From DATAZK01 sp963731205 (GTDB taxonomy: Bacteria > Actinomycetota > Actinomycetes > Frankiales > Frankiaceae), in NCBI GenBank assembly GCA_963731205.1, contig CAVSUJ010000002.1, forward strand, positions 1,984,001-2,048,000: 64,000 nt of DNA, written 5' to 3'. Positions 33,540 through 41,340 of the stretch are shown piece by piece. Numbering within the stretch: the first letter of the stretch is position 1; the number at the start of each line of letters is the position of its first letter. Both the position numbers and the translations under genes were made by a program. The notes beneath the pieces are model-generated. The model was not told the origin of the DNA. It was given only the letters and a program-made list of their open reading frames with translations, and did no database searches.

Positions 33540-34046
33540 GTGGGCCGGGCGGTGTTGCTGTTGGATGTCGACGGCTGCCTGCTGAGTGACCTCGGCTGGG
33601 ACGGTCCTCCGCATGTGGCGAGAGTTCGGTTGCGCGGGGTTCCTCACGAGCTCAGATACGTCCCCGAAAGACTGGTAGCCCTCCGGCGCCTCGACGTGCA
33701 AGTCCGCTGGTGCACGTCCTGGTCGGGTGACGTGGACATCCTCGAGCGAACACTCAAATTGCCGGCGTTTGCCGACGCGCTCGCGGGCAGCGGGGTCGAC
33801 GTGACGGATCACGACAGCGTGGTCGGAGCGAAACTCCTTGCGGCGATGGCGGTTGTCGAGGTCGAGGGCCGTCCGCTGGTCTGGGCGGACGATGAGGCGA
33901 TTCCGACCTCGGGCCCCGAACTGCGCCGGCTCGAAGCGGCGCACAGCCTCCTGCTCCGTGTCCCGCACGCGAGCGGACTCCAGCCCGCGCACTTCGAGCA
34001 GATCGACCGCTGGCTGGCGACCGTCGAGCAGCATCGGAGCGCCTGA
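33540..34046 (+). CDS. HAD-like small hydrolase
   Basis: 168 residues. The N-terminal LLLDVDGCLL is the HAD motif I with its two aspartates. RWCTSW is a plausible motif II, and VWADDEA the motif IV acidic pair. There is no sizeable cap. The substrate is unknown; similar proteins are common in actinobacteria and are uncharacterised. GTG start 30 bases after meaB, with GAGAGGAT upstream. Confidence 0.7.
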   Translation: MGRAVLLLDVDGCLLSDLGWDGPPHVARVRLRGVPHELRYVPERLVALRRLDVQVRWCTSWSGDVDILERTLKLPAFADALAGSGVDVTDHDSVVGAKLLAAMAVVEVEGRPLVWADDEAIPTSGPELRRLEAAHSLLLRVPHASGLQPAHFEQIDRWLATVEQHRSA

Positions 34047-34069
34047 CCGACAACTCATCGGCTGTCGGC

Positions 34070-35341
34070 TCATGTGCGGTACTGCCTCGGGATGAGTGGT
34101 CGGCGTTCGCCTTTGAGTGGGGTGCCGTAGGGCGGGTGGAACCAGGGGGTGCGGTGGGTGTCGTGGTCGATGGTGAGGCGCCAGCCGCCTTCGTGGAGCA
34201 GGTGATGGTGGTGAAGGCAGAGCAGGTCAAGATTTTCCAGTGAGGTCGGTCCGCCGTTGAGCCAGTGTTGTCGGTGGTGGCATTCACACCAGGAGGGTGG
34301 GCGCCGGCAGCCGGGGAAGATGCAGCCGCCGTCGCGGGTGATGACGGCGGCGCGGAGGGCGGCGTTGGCGATCCGTTGCCGGCGGCCGAGGTCAAGGATT
34401 TCGGAGTGGGATCCCAGCACGGCGGGGATGATGTCGCCATCGCATGCCATTCGGCGCAGCGTCCCGGCGTTGAGTGTCGGTCCTCCGGCCACGGCGCCTA
34501 CCCCGACACCGGTTTTGAGCATGTCGAGGTCAGCGCCGATGATCATCGTGTCGCGGTTGCCGCCTTCACCGTTGCATCCTTCGGCGTGGGTCATGGCGTG
34601 GCGGACCAGCTGGGACAGGCCTAACGCCCGGCGCAGCGCGACGGGTTCGAACAGTGCCGGGTCGGCCAGTGCGACCTGCGGCGGCGAGGGCGGCGGGGTG
34701 AAGAACCCGAGGGCGTGTTGGAACGCTGCTCCGGCTTCGGGGTCGAGAACGCCGCAGATGTGGACCATGCCGTCCATCGTGGTGGAGGCGTGCAGACTCT
34801 GATCGCGGTGCTGGCGGCGGGCTTTCTCGGCGGCCTGCTCGGGGACGCTCTGTGCCCGGATCTGTTCGGCGAGGCGGGACAGGTCGGTGGGGTCCAGCCC
34901 GTTGGCGGCAGCCTCGGACAGGATCCGGTCGACTTCTGCGACCAGGTCGAGGTCTTCGAGCTGACGCGTCGCGTGATCGATGACCGAGGCGTGTTCCAGG
35001 CCGAGATGGCCGGCTTCCCAGCCTTTGGCGGCGAACGGCAGCCGGTCGGCCAACGCCCGGCCGACCGCGACCCGTTTGGAGGCCCATTCACCGCGTTCGT
35101 TGATCCGTCGCCGCACGAACGCCGCAGTGGACGACAGGCCGTCCACCGACGATTGGCCGGTGCGATCGACCCGCTCCACGGCCCGGCACGTTCCCAGGTC
35201 CAGCTGCCGGGCGACCGCGAGCAGTTCCGAGAGCAGCTCATCGGCTACCGGACCCGACGTCTCGGTGTCGATGGCGGCGGCGATCCGGGCTGCGGACGCG
35301 TGCAGCCGCGCCACCTCGCCCCACAGATCTGTATCGAACAT
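34070..35341 (-). CDS. DUF222/HNH endonuclease (13E12-repeat family)
   Basis: 423 residues with an N-terminal DUF222 helical region (about 1-300) and a C-terminal HNH nuclease domain (about 320-395): GGCIFPGCRRPPSWCECHH, then NLDLLCLHHHHLLHEGGW. The cysteine pairs and histidines form the zinc and metal sites. The family occurs in many near-identical copies in mycobacteria and other actinobacteria and is often tied to mobile DNA, though no ends or repeats are seen here. Its true role is unknown. Confidence 0.9.
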   Translation of the reverse strand: MFDTDLWGEVARLHASAARIAAAIDTETSGPVADELLSELLAVARQLDLGTCRAVERVDRTGQSSVDGLSSTAAFVRRRINERGEWASKRVAVGRALADRLPFAAKGWEAGHLGLEHASVIDHATRQLEDLDLVAEVDRILSEAAANGLDPTDLSRLAEQIRAQSVPEQAAEKARRQHRDQSLHASTTMDGMVHICGVLDPEAGAAFQHALGFFTPPPSPPQVALADPALFEPVALRRALGLSQLVRHAMTHAEGCNGEGGNRDTMIIGADLDMLKTGVGVGAVAGGPTLNAGTLRRMACDGDIIPAVLGSHSEILDLGRRQRIANAALRAAVITRDGGCIFPGCRRPPSWCECHHRQHWLNGGPTSLENLDLLCLHHHHLLHEGGWRLTIDHDTHRTPWFHPPYGTPLKGERRPLIPRQYRT

Positions 35342-35461
35342 GTGTGCGAGTCTACGTGCCGAATGCCCTGCTGGAGAAGCCTTTCTATGACCTGTGGATC
35401 AACTCGTTCCGTCTACAGGAAGACGGTCTCAGCACCGTGTGATCAACTTTAGTGCGCATCA

Positions 35462-35851
35462 TCAGGAAACCGCAGCGCCAGCGCAGAGCGCGACCGGATT
35501 GCCGTCGCGGTCAAGGACGCTCGCGATTCTCTCGCCCCATGGCATGTCTTCGGATTCGCGCAACACTTGCACGCCCTGGCCTCGGAGCCGCTCGACCATC
35601 GCATCGAGGTCGTCGACGTACACGTACATCTCGAAGCGCGGACCTTCGCCGGGCTCGAGGCCGTATCGCTCGCGCGCCCAGCTGTTGTGGGTGACGGCCA
35701 ACTCCGACGCGCCGCTGCGCAGCCCTACGTATCCCAGACCGCCGTCGGGACCGGGAAGCTCGTAGAAGCGCTCGAAGCCGAGGAGCTCCCAGAATGCGGC
35801 GGCTCGCTCGACGTCGCTGGAGTAGGTGACCGGAAATGCCCTGGAGATCAC
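35462..35851 (-). CDS. VOC-family (glyoxalase-like) protein
   Basis: 129 residues of the vicinal oxygen chelate fold: FPVTYSSDVERAAAFWELLGF at the N terminus, YVYVDDLDAMVERL in the middle and SVLDRDGNPVALC near the end. The usual first metal His is replaced (PVTYSS), so it may be a binding or resistance-type protein rather than a glyoxalase. GTG start in a GTGA overlap with the next gene upstream on the same strand. Confidence 0.8.
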   Translation of the reverse strand: MISRAFPVTYSSDVERAAAFWELLGFERFYELPGPDGGLGYVGLRSGASELAVTHNSWARERYGLEPGEGPRFEMYVYVDDLDAMVERLRGQGVQVLRESEDMPWGERIASVLDRDGNPVALCAGAAVS

Positions 35852-36270
35852 GGCTTGGCCGCCGGTTCGCCGCGGAAGAACCAGTTCACGCCGAAGCGGT
35901 CGCACAGGTGTCCGTAGGCGCCGAAAGGCATGTCGCGGAGCTCGTCGAGCAGGTCGGGATCGGATCCGGCAGCGAGCTTGTCGAATGCTTCCTTGAGTTC
36001 TTCGAAAACGTCGCTGGTGAGGTACATCCCGATCGTGTTGCCCCGGCGCGGGTGGCGAGTCTGGTGTTGCCAGTCCGTGGCGGAGATGTCGACCAGCCCG
36101 CTCACGAGGCGTGAGTACGCGACCTTCTCCAGCAGATCCGCCGGCGCTTGAGCTCCCATGGGCGTGTCCCGTAGCAGGGTGATCTGCAATTCACCGCCGA
36201 GACAGGACTGGTAAAAGCCCATGGCTTCAGCGCAATTGCCCTCGAACAGCAGGAACGGGGAAAGGTTCAT
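35848..36270 (-). CDS. PhnB-type VOC protein
   Basis: 140 residues with the PhnB/3-demethylubiquinone-methyltransferase-like VOC pattern: NLSPFLLFEGNCAEAMGFYQ at the N terminus and MPFGAYGHLCDRFGVNWFF at the C terminus. The biochemical role of this family is not settled. ATG at 36270 has GAGGATGAC upstream. It forms a coupled pair with the VOC gene at 35462-35851 and lies 20 bases after the serine hydrolase gene, so the three probably form one transcript. Confidence 0.85.
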   Translation of the reverse strand: MNLSPFLLFEGNCAEAMGFYQSCLGGELQITLLRDTPMGAQAPADLLEKVAYSRLVSGLVDISATDWQHQTRHPRRGNTIGMYLTSDVFEELKEAFDKLAAGSDPDLLDELRDMPFGAYGHLCDRFGVNWFFRGEPAAKP

Positions 36271-36290
36271 GTCGTCATCCTCGATGTGAG

Positions 36291-37457
36291 TCAGCGAAGC
36301 GCCGCGTAGGCAGCGTCCTGCACTTCGGAGTGCACCGCTGGGGGAGTCGGTGAGTCGAACAGCCGTTGCGTGAGCACGATGACGACCAGGTCGCGGGAAG
36401 GGTCGACCAGGAACGACGATCCGAGGCCGCCGTCCCATCCGAACGCGCCGGCGCGTTCACCGGAGATGATCACCGACTGGCACAGCCCCCACGAGCGGTC
36501 CTCCAGGAATGCCTCCTGGCCGGCGCGCTGAGCGGGAGTGAGCTGGTCGCGCGTCATCTCCTGCACCGAGTTGCCCGACAGCACCGGCGATCCGCCGCGC
36601 AGGAACATCTGAGCGAATGCCAGCAGGTCATCCACGGTCGAGAGGAGCCCCGCGGCACCGTCGTCGAACGCCGGCACCCGAGACCACTTGCCCTCGGGCG
36701 GATCCCAGACCGTCAACCCGTCGGGTGTGCCGGCATAGGCCGTCGCCAGTCGATCCACGTCAGGGGTCGAAAACGCGGTCTGCGACATGCCGAGCGGTTC
36801 CAGCAGCCGCGAGCGCAGCACCTCATCGAACCTCGACGCTCCGGCTGCGCGCTGACACAGCACCGCCGCCAGCTGAGCGCCGGTGTTGTAGAGCCAGCGC
36901 TCGCCCGGCTGGGCGACCAGCGGCAGCGCGCCGAAGCGGGTGATCCACTCCTCGGCGCTCGGAGCCGCATCCGGATCGGGCGGCCCGAGCGTGGAGAGCT
37001 GCGCATCCGTTGCGGCGGTCACGACGGGCCACGGCGACTCGGCGGTGAACATCCCGAAATCCATGCCGAATCCGAAGGTGAACGTGAGCACGTCGCGCAC
37101 GGTGATCTCGCGCTCAGCGGGCACCGTGTCGTCGAGCGGGCCGTTCATCTGCCGCAGCACTCGGGGCGCTGCAAGCTCGGGCAGCAGCCGAGCCACCGGC
37201 TCGTCGAGGGCCAGCAGTCCCTCGTCCACGAGCGCCATCGTCACGGCGCCGGTGATCGGTTTCGTGGTGGACGCGATCCGAAAGAGCGAGTCGCGCTTGA
37301 CCGCCGGCCCGCCGATCGACAGCGCGCCATGCGCCTCGACCTGCACGTCATCACCCGACGCCACGAGCGCCACCAGTCCCGGCACCTCGTCCGGCCGGGC
37401 GTGCGACGCGGCCACCTCGGACAGGCGTTGCAGACCTGCTTGCGACAACCCGCTCAT
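36291..37457 (-). CDS. Serine beta-lactamase-fold hydrolase (class C/esterase type)
   Basis: 388 residues. The SxxK motif is STTK in FRIASTTKPITGAV; the second motif is YNT in WLYNTGAQLAAVLC, and the third position reads FGWDGGLG. There is no signal peptide, so it is cytoplasmic and more likely an esterase or peptidase (EstB-like) than an antibiotic resistance enzyme. GGGAGGAGC supports ATG 37457 over an in-frame ATG eight codons earlier. Divergent from the SRPBCC-ArsR operon. Confidence 0.85.
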   Translation of the reverse strand: MSGLSQAGLQRLSEVAASHARPDEVPGLVALVASGDDVQVEAHGALSIGGPAVKRDSLFRIASTTKPITGAVTMALVDEGLLALDEPVARLLPELAAPRVLRQMNGPLDDTVPAEREITVRDVLTFTFGFGMDFGMFTAESPWPVVTAATDAQLSTLGPPDPDAAPSAEEWITRFGALPLVAQPGERWLYNTGAQLAAVLCQRAAGASRFDEVLRSRLLEPLGMSQTAFSTPDVDRLATAYAGTPDGLTVWDPPEGKWSRVPAFDDGAAGLLSTVDDLLAFAQMFLRGGSPVLSGNSVQEMTRDQLTPAQRAGQEAFLEDRSWGLCQSVIISGERAGAFGWDGGLGSSFLVDPSRDLVVIVLTQRLFDSPTPPAVHSEVQDAAYAALR

Positions 37458-37530
37458 GACGCTCCTCCCGTTTCGCTTCATGTCATACGACGCCGGCCGC
37501 CGGGAAAACTCATCGCCGGTCCTCAGAAAC

Positions 37531-37551
37531 GTGCAACCTGGGGGTTGCGCA
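37531..37551 (+). promoter_or_regulatory. Operator-like inverted repeat 1 upstream of SRPBCC-arsR
   Basis: A 21-bp element with half-sites TGCAACC and GGTTGCGCA. It is repeated 34 bp downstream with only two differences. It is probably the binding site of the ArsR regulator encoded at 38060. Confidence 0.7.
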
Positions 37552-37564
37552 GGAGCGTTCTAAT

Positions 37565-37585
37565 GTGCAACCTTGGAGTTGCGCA
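37565..37585 (+). promoter_or_regulatory. Operator-like inverted repeat 2 upstream of SRPBCC-arsR
   Basis: Second copy of the 21-bp TGCAACC...GTTGCGCA element. A -10-like TAATGT (37561-37566) overlaps its left edge and lies between the two copies, so occupancy should block transcription. Confidence 0.7.
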
Positions 37586-37615
37586 AAATTCGGGAGCGAC
37601 GACGAAGGAGAAACC

Positions 37616-38050
37616 ATGAGTGAGGTCCAGATCGAGCGTGAGATCTTCATTGCCGCAGCGCCGGAGCGGGTGTGGCCGCTGGTCGCCGAGCCGGGATTCT
37701 GGGTCACCGACGACGATTCCTGCCGCGCCACCCTGGCCCGAGAAGGCGATGCGTTTGTCGCCCGGCACTCTCAACACGGCGAATTCCCCATGCGGGTCGA
37801 GAAGGTCGATCCGCCGCACTTCGTCGCCTATCGCTGGACGAGCGCGTTTCCCGGTGAGGAGCTCCGCGAGGAGAATTCCACCCTGGTGGAATTCACCCTC
37901 ACTCCCGAAGCGGGCGGTACCCGGCTCACTGTCGTGGAGAGCGGTTTCGCCGAGCTGGCCACGCCCGAGGACAACCGTCAGAACATCATCAAGGACCACA
38001 CCGGCGGCTGGGAATCCTGCCTCACTGCCCTCACCGAACGCGCGGCCTGA
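37616..38050 (+). CDS. SRPBCC/AHSA1-family protein
   Basis: 144 residues of the START/Bet v1-like fold: EREIFIAAAPERVWPLVAEP at the N terminus and WESCLTALTE at the end, the activator-of-Hsp90-like subgroup. These bind hydrophobic ligands; many are encoded with an ArsR regulator, as here. GAAGGAGAAACC precedes ATG 37616. The upstream region carries two operator copies. Confidence 0.88.
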   Translation: MSEVQIEREIFIAAAPERVWPLVAEPGFWVTDDDSCRATLAREGDAFVARHSQHGEFPMRVEKVDPPHFVAYRWTSAFPGEELREENSTLVEFTLTPEAGGTRLTVVESGFAELATPEDNRQNIIKDHTGGWESCLTALTERAA

Positions 38051-38059
38051 CGGACGGCG

Positions 38060-38437
38060 ATGGTGCAATCCTCGAGCTTGGCTGAGGTTGTCGACAGCGT
38101 GCTCGGCGCCTTGGCCGATCCGACCCGCCGCCGGCTGCTGGACGCGATGTCGGAATCCGGTCAGGCGACCGCGTCGAGACTGGCGGGTGGACTGCCGATC
38201 TCGCGGCAGGCGGTGGTGAAGCATCTTGCGGTGCTCGACGCCGCCGGTCTGGTGGAGAGCACGAAGGTCGGTCGCGAGGTTCGCTACGCGGTGCGGCCAG
38301 AGGCGCTCGACAGGACCGCCCGCTGGATGGCCTCGCTCGCCGCCGATTGGGATCGGCGGCTGGCCCGGATCAAACGCGTGGCGGAGGCCGCCGAACGGGC
38401 GGAAAAGACCAGCAATGACAGCAAGGAGCGGACATGA
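38060..38437 (+). CDS. ArsR-family transcriptional regulator
   Basis: 125-residue winged-helix repressor: ALADPTRRRLLDAMSESG and the recognition region ISRQAVVKHLAVLDAAGLVES, then the wing GREVRYAVRPEAL. No metal-binding cysteine box is visible, so it is of the SRPBCC-linked, non-metal type. It lies 9 bases after the SRPBCC gene and overlaps DUF899 (ATGA). It likely represses its own operon through the two operators upstream. Confidence 0.9.
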   Translation: MVQSSSLAEVVDSVLGALADPTRRRLLDAMSESGQATASRLAGGLPISRQAVVKHLAVLDAAGLVESTKVGREVRYAVRPEALDRTARWMASLAADWDRRLARIKRVAEAAERAEKTSNDSKERT

Positions 38438-39264
38438 GCGACTCTGACATCCCGACCCCCAGCGTGGTCGACGCGACGGCCGCGCCGCCGATCGTCGACC
38501 GTGCTTCGTTCGAAGCCGAGCTCGGCCGGCTTCGCGCCCGGGAGAAGGCTCACACCCGCGAGGGCGACGCGATCGCGGCCGCGCGTCGGCGCCTGCCCAT
38601 GGTGGAGATCGATGCGACCGTGCCCATCATCGGCCCCGCCGGGCCTGTCACTTTGCTGGACGCGTTCGAGGGGCGAACGCAGCTCATCGCCTACTACTTC
38701 ATGTGGTACCCAGGAGCTCCCGCCGAGCAGCAGTGCGAGGGTTGCACGTTCTTCACCAGCCAGATCGCACAACTCGCCCCGATTCATTCGCGCGACGTCA
38801 GCTTCGCGGTGCTGTGTCAGGGCCCGTACGACGAGAGCATCCGCTACCGCGATTTCATGGGGTGGACGATGCCGTGGTACTCAGCCCAGCCGTCCCTCGA
38901 CTCCCTCCTCGTCGGCCGCCAGATCGGCCTGTTCCACCTCATCTGCTACCTGCGCGACGGCGACCGCGTCTTCGAGACGTACTGGCTGAAAAGACGAGGC
39001 GTCGAGGCAATGGACAACAATTACGCCCTTCTGGACCTCACCGCGTACGGGCGGCAGGAGCCATGGGAGGACTCACCTGCCGGTTGGCCACGGCGCGCGC
39101 TCGCCATGCGGACACAGGGCGGCGCGCCCGAGTGGGAGCCGCTGCCGGAATGGCCGGGCGGACGTCCGACGGCGCAGTGGCCTCGGCTCGCCGCGGGACA
39201 CTCCGACGATCTCGGTATCGCCGGCACCACGGGAACTGCAAGCGACCCGCACCGCTGCCACTAG
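38434..39264 (+). CDS. DUF899 thioredoxin-like protein
   Basis: 276 residues with the DUF899 core: RTQLIAYYFMWYPG, the C-x-x-C-like QCEGCTFFTSQIAQLAP, and the C-terminal NYALLDLTAYGRQEPWEDSP. The fold is thioredoxin-like; function unknown. It is translationally coupled to the ArsR gene, so it belongs to the same repressor-controlled cassette. Confidence 0.85.
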   Translation: MSDSDIPTPSVVDATAAPPIVDRASFEAELGRLRAREKAHTREGDAIAAARRRLPMVEIDATVPIIGPAGPVTLLDAFEGRTQLIAYYFMWYPGAPAEQQCEGCTFFTSQIAQLAPIHSRDVSFAVLCQGPYDESIRYRDFMGWTMPWYSAQPSLDSLLVGRQIGLFHLICYLRDGDRVFETYWLKRRGVEAMDNNYALLDLTAYGRQEPWEDSPAGWPRRALAMRTQGGAPEWEPLPEWPGGRPTAQWPRLAAGHSDDLGIAGTTGTASDPHRCH

Positions 39265-39281
39265 ATCCACCGAAAAGCGCG

Positions 39282-39668
39282 TTACCGGGAACGGCCGTTG
39301 TACTCCTCGTCGGTGACGTGGGGCCCCCAATGCGGAGCGCCCTCGGTGATGGACAGGTGGGTCATCAGGTGATCGGGTGCGGCGCCGTGCCAGTGCTCTT
39401 CACCGTCGGGCGCAAAGACCACGTCGCCTGCGCTCAGCTCGACGATGTCCTCACCGCGGGCCTGGACGCGCCCGCGTCCTTCGGTGACGTAAAGGGTTTG
39501 GCCGCCTTCGTGAGAGTGCCAGGCACTGCGCGCGCCCGGGGTGAAATGCACTGCCGCCACGTTCAGCGCTGACGGCGGCAGGCCTCGGGTGATCGGGTCG
39601 ACCCAGACCTCGCCGGTGAAGGTCTCGGCCGGTCCTTTGACCGTGGCTGCTTCGCGGGAGATGTCCAT
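39282..39668 (-). CDS. Cupin-domain protein
   Basis: 128-residue single-domain cupin. Motif 1 gives the metal ligands in WHSHEGGQTLYVTEGRG (two His, later Gln/Glu position), and motif 2 PDGEEHWHGA gives the last His. It is close to the small cupins encoded with carboxymuconolactone decarboxylases and SDRs and related to bacterial hydroxynitrile lyases. A fragment of such an SDR lies immediately upstream. The reaction is unknown. Confidence 0.85.
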   Translation of the reverse strand: MDISREAATVKGPAETFTGEVWVDPITRGLPPSALNVAAVHFTPGARSAWHSHEGGQTLYVTEGRGRVQARGEDIVELSAGDVVFAPDGEEHWHGAAPDHLMTHLSITEGAPHWGPHVTDEEYNGRSR

Positions 39669-39699
39669 TGCGCGTCCTTGGGTTGAGTGCGGTTCTACG

Positions 39700-39780
39700 G
39701 GGAGCGAGTTCCCCGTAGAAGTAGGAAGCGGTGACGCCGCCGTCCATCAGGAAATCGCTACCGGTGATTGGCCGCCACCC
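39700..39780 (-). pseudogene. C-terminal remnant of a short-chain dehydrogenase
   Basis: Read on the minus strand, these 27 codons give the typical end of a classical SDR, including ITGSDFLMDGGV and then TASYFYGELAP. Nothing upstream resembles the rest of an SDR: the frame runs back only to the histidine kinase stop. It is therefore a relic left by a deletion, just ahead of the cupin gene with which such SDRs are often paired. An 11-bp perfect hairpin (39693-39703 with 39710-39720) overlaps its end. Confidence 0.7.
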
Positions 39781-39842
39781 AGGACCGCAGCAGCAACCCT
39801 CAGCGCGCGCGAGACCAGGCCGACCAGGCCTGAGCCCTCACG

Positions 39843-41327
39843 TCAGAGGGTGTTGCGCCGCAGTAGCTCGCCGACGGCGTCGACGAAGGCGCGAACGTCC
39901 AGCGGCAGCTGCGCCACCTGATGGGCGCCCGCCGCCCGCAAGCGCAAGTGCACCCGCGGGTCGGAGTCCTCGGAGAGCACGATCTTGGGCAGCAGCGCCG
40001 AGAGCGGATCGCTGCCGAGGCGGTGCAGCAGCTCGGTGCCGACCGCGTCAGGCAGATCGGCGTCCAGCACGATAACCGCCGGCTGCTTGCGGTGCACGGC
40101 GTCGAGCGCATGCGCGGCCCGCGAGACGGAGACCACCTCGGCCGACAACCGGCTGCGCAACGCCTGGGCGACGAGCGCTTGTGCTGCCGGGTCGGCCCCG
40201 ATGTGCAGCACCACGGCTGCCGCCTGGGAGCCGTCTGATCCCTCGGCGGAAAGCTCGGCGAGACCACCCGAACCGACCGCCTCGAGTTCGAGGGTGAAGG
40301 TCGAGCCCGCCCCGAGCCGGCTGGAGGCCGACAGCGTGCCGCCCATGGCGGTCGTGAGCGCGAGGGAGAGGGCAAGACCGAGTCCGGTGCCCTCGACGCC
40401 GGTGCGCTCGGCACCGAGCCGCTCGAAGGGGCGGAAGAGGCGCTCCAGCTGCTCGTCCTCGATGCCGGGCCCATCGTCGGCGACCTCGATGAGCAGCCGG
40501 TCGTTCTCCTTCGCGATGACGCCGACGCGGAGGGTCCCGCCCTCGCGGCCGTACTTCACCGCATTACCGATCAGGTTGAGCAGCACCTGCCACAGCCGGC
40601 GCCGGTCGAGCAGCGCCACCACGTCGTCGGCAGGCTGCACGTAGCGCCGGATGCCGCGCTTGTCGGCGAGCGGCTGGATGAGGTCGACGACGCCGCGCAC
40701 GACCTCGAGCACGCGGACCGGCCCGACATCGAGGTCGACGCCTCCGGTGCGGACGCGGGCGAGGTCGAGGACGTCATCCAGCAGCGCCTGCATGTGGCGG
40801 CCGGCGGTGAGGATGCGTTCGATCCCGTCGCGCTGATCACGGTCGAGCTCCTCGAGTTCGAGCAGCTGCGCGAAACCCAGGACGGCATTCAGCGGGGTGC
40901 GCAGCTCATGGCCGAGGCGAGCCACGAACTCGTCCCGGTAGGCCAGTTCTCGTTCCGCCTGCTCGCGTCGCCGAGCCTCGCCGAGGGTACGAAAGATGGC
41001 GAAATAGCCGCTGGGCGTGGCACTCGGGGGGTCGCTCATCCGGTTGTCGACGGCGATCGTCCCGGTGAAGACCTCGCCATGGCCGGCGGAATCGATGAGC
41101 TTCACCCGGCCCCGCCAGTGCCCCTGTTTGGTGATCGCGCTCGGCACCGCCCCGGGGAGGCCTTCGGCTAGCCGGGGCGCGACCTGCGACATGAACTCGC
41201 GCCACGGCGCGCCGATCGTCAGCCGGTCGCCGAGGAGCTCCGTCGCCATCAGATTGGCGTACGTCAAATGGCCCGTTGCGTCGAAGCGCAGCGCGATGTC
41301 TCCGAGTAAATCGAACAGGTCCCCCGA
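39843..41327 (-). CDS. Hybrid sensor histidine kinase with degenerate receiver
   Basis: 494 residues without membrane helices. A PAS-like sensor (about 1-120) is followed by HisKA with the phospho-accepting His in LGHELRTPLNAVLGFA, and a HATPase domain with NLIGNAVKYG, DDGPGIED and GTGLGLALS. The C-terminal ~115 residues form a receiver-like domain. It keeps one Asp (VIVLDADLPD) but lacks the paired N-terminal acids (LHIGAD) and the usual Lys (QLPLD), so it may not be phosphorylated normally. GTG 41327 is chosen because longer versions would run into the upstream gene. No response regulator is adjacent. Confidence 0.85.
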   Translation of the reverse strand, partial: SGDLFDLLGDIALRFDATGHLTYANLMATELLGDRLTIGAPWREFMSQVAPRLAEGLPGAVPSAITKQGHWRGRVKLIDSAGHGEVFTGTIAVDNRMSDPPSATPSGYFAIFRTLGEARRREQAERELAYRDEFVARLGHELRTPLNAVLGFAQLLELEELDRDQRDGIERILTAGRHMQALLDDVLDLARVRTGGVDLDVGPVRVLEVVRGVVDLIQPLADKRGIRRYVQPADDVVALLDRRRLWQVLLNLIGNAVKYGREGGTLRVGVIAKENDRLLIEVADDGPGIEDEQLERLFRPFERLGAERTGVEGTGLGLALSLALTTAMGGTLSASSRLGAGSTFTLELEAVGSGGLAELSAEGSDGSQAAAVVLHIGADPAAQALVAQALRSRLSAEVVSVSRAAHALDAVHRKQPAVIVLDADLPDAVGTELLHRLGSDPLSALLPKIVLSEDSDPRVHLRLRAAGAHQVAQLPLDVRAFVDAVGELLRRNTL

Positions 41328-41340
41328 CACGGCTCGAATA

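Noticed and set aside
34070..35341. The HNH/DUF222 gene as part of an insertion element or intron.
   Set aside because: No terminal inverted repeats, target duplications or other mobile genes were found next to it.
36291..37457. Beta-lactam resistance gene.
   Set aside because: The protein has the SxxK fold but no signal peptide and no class C KTG-type motif, so an esterase or peptidase is more likely.
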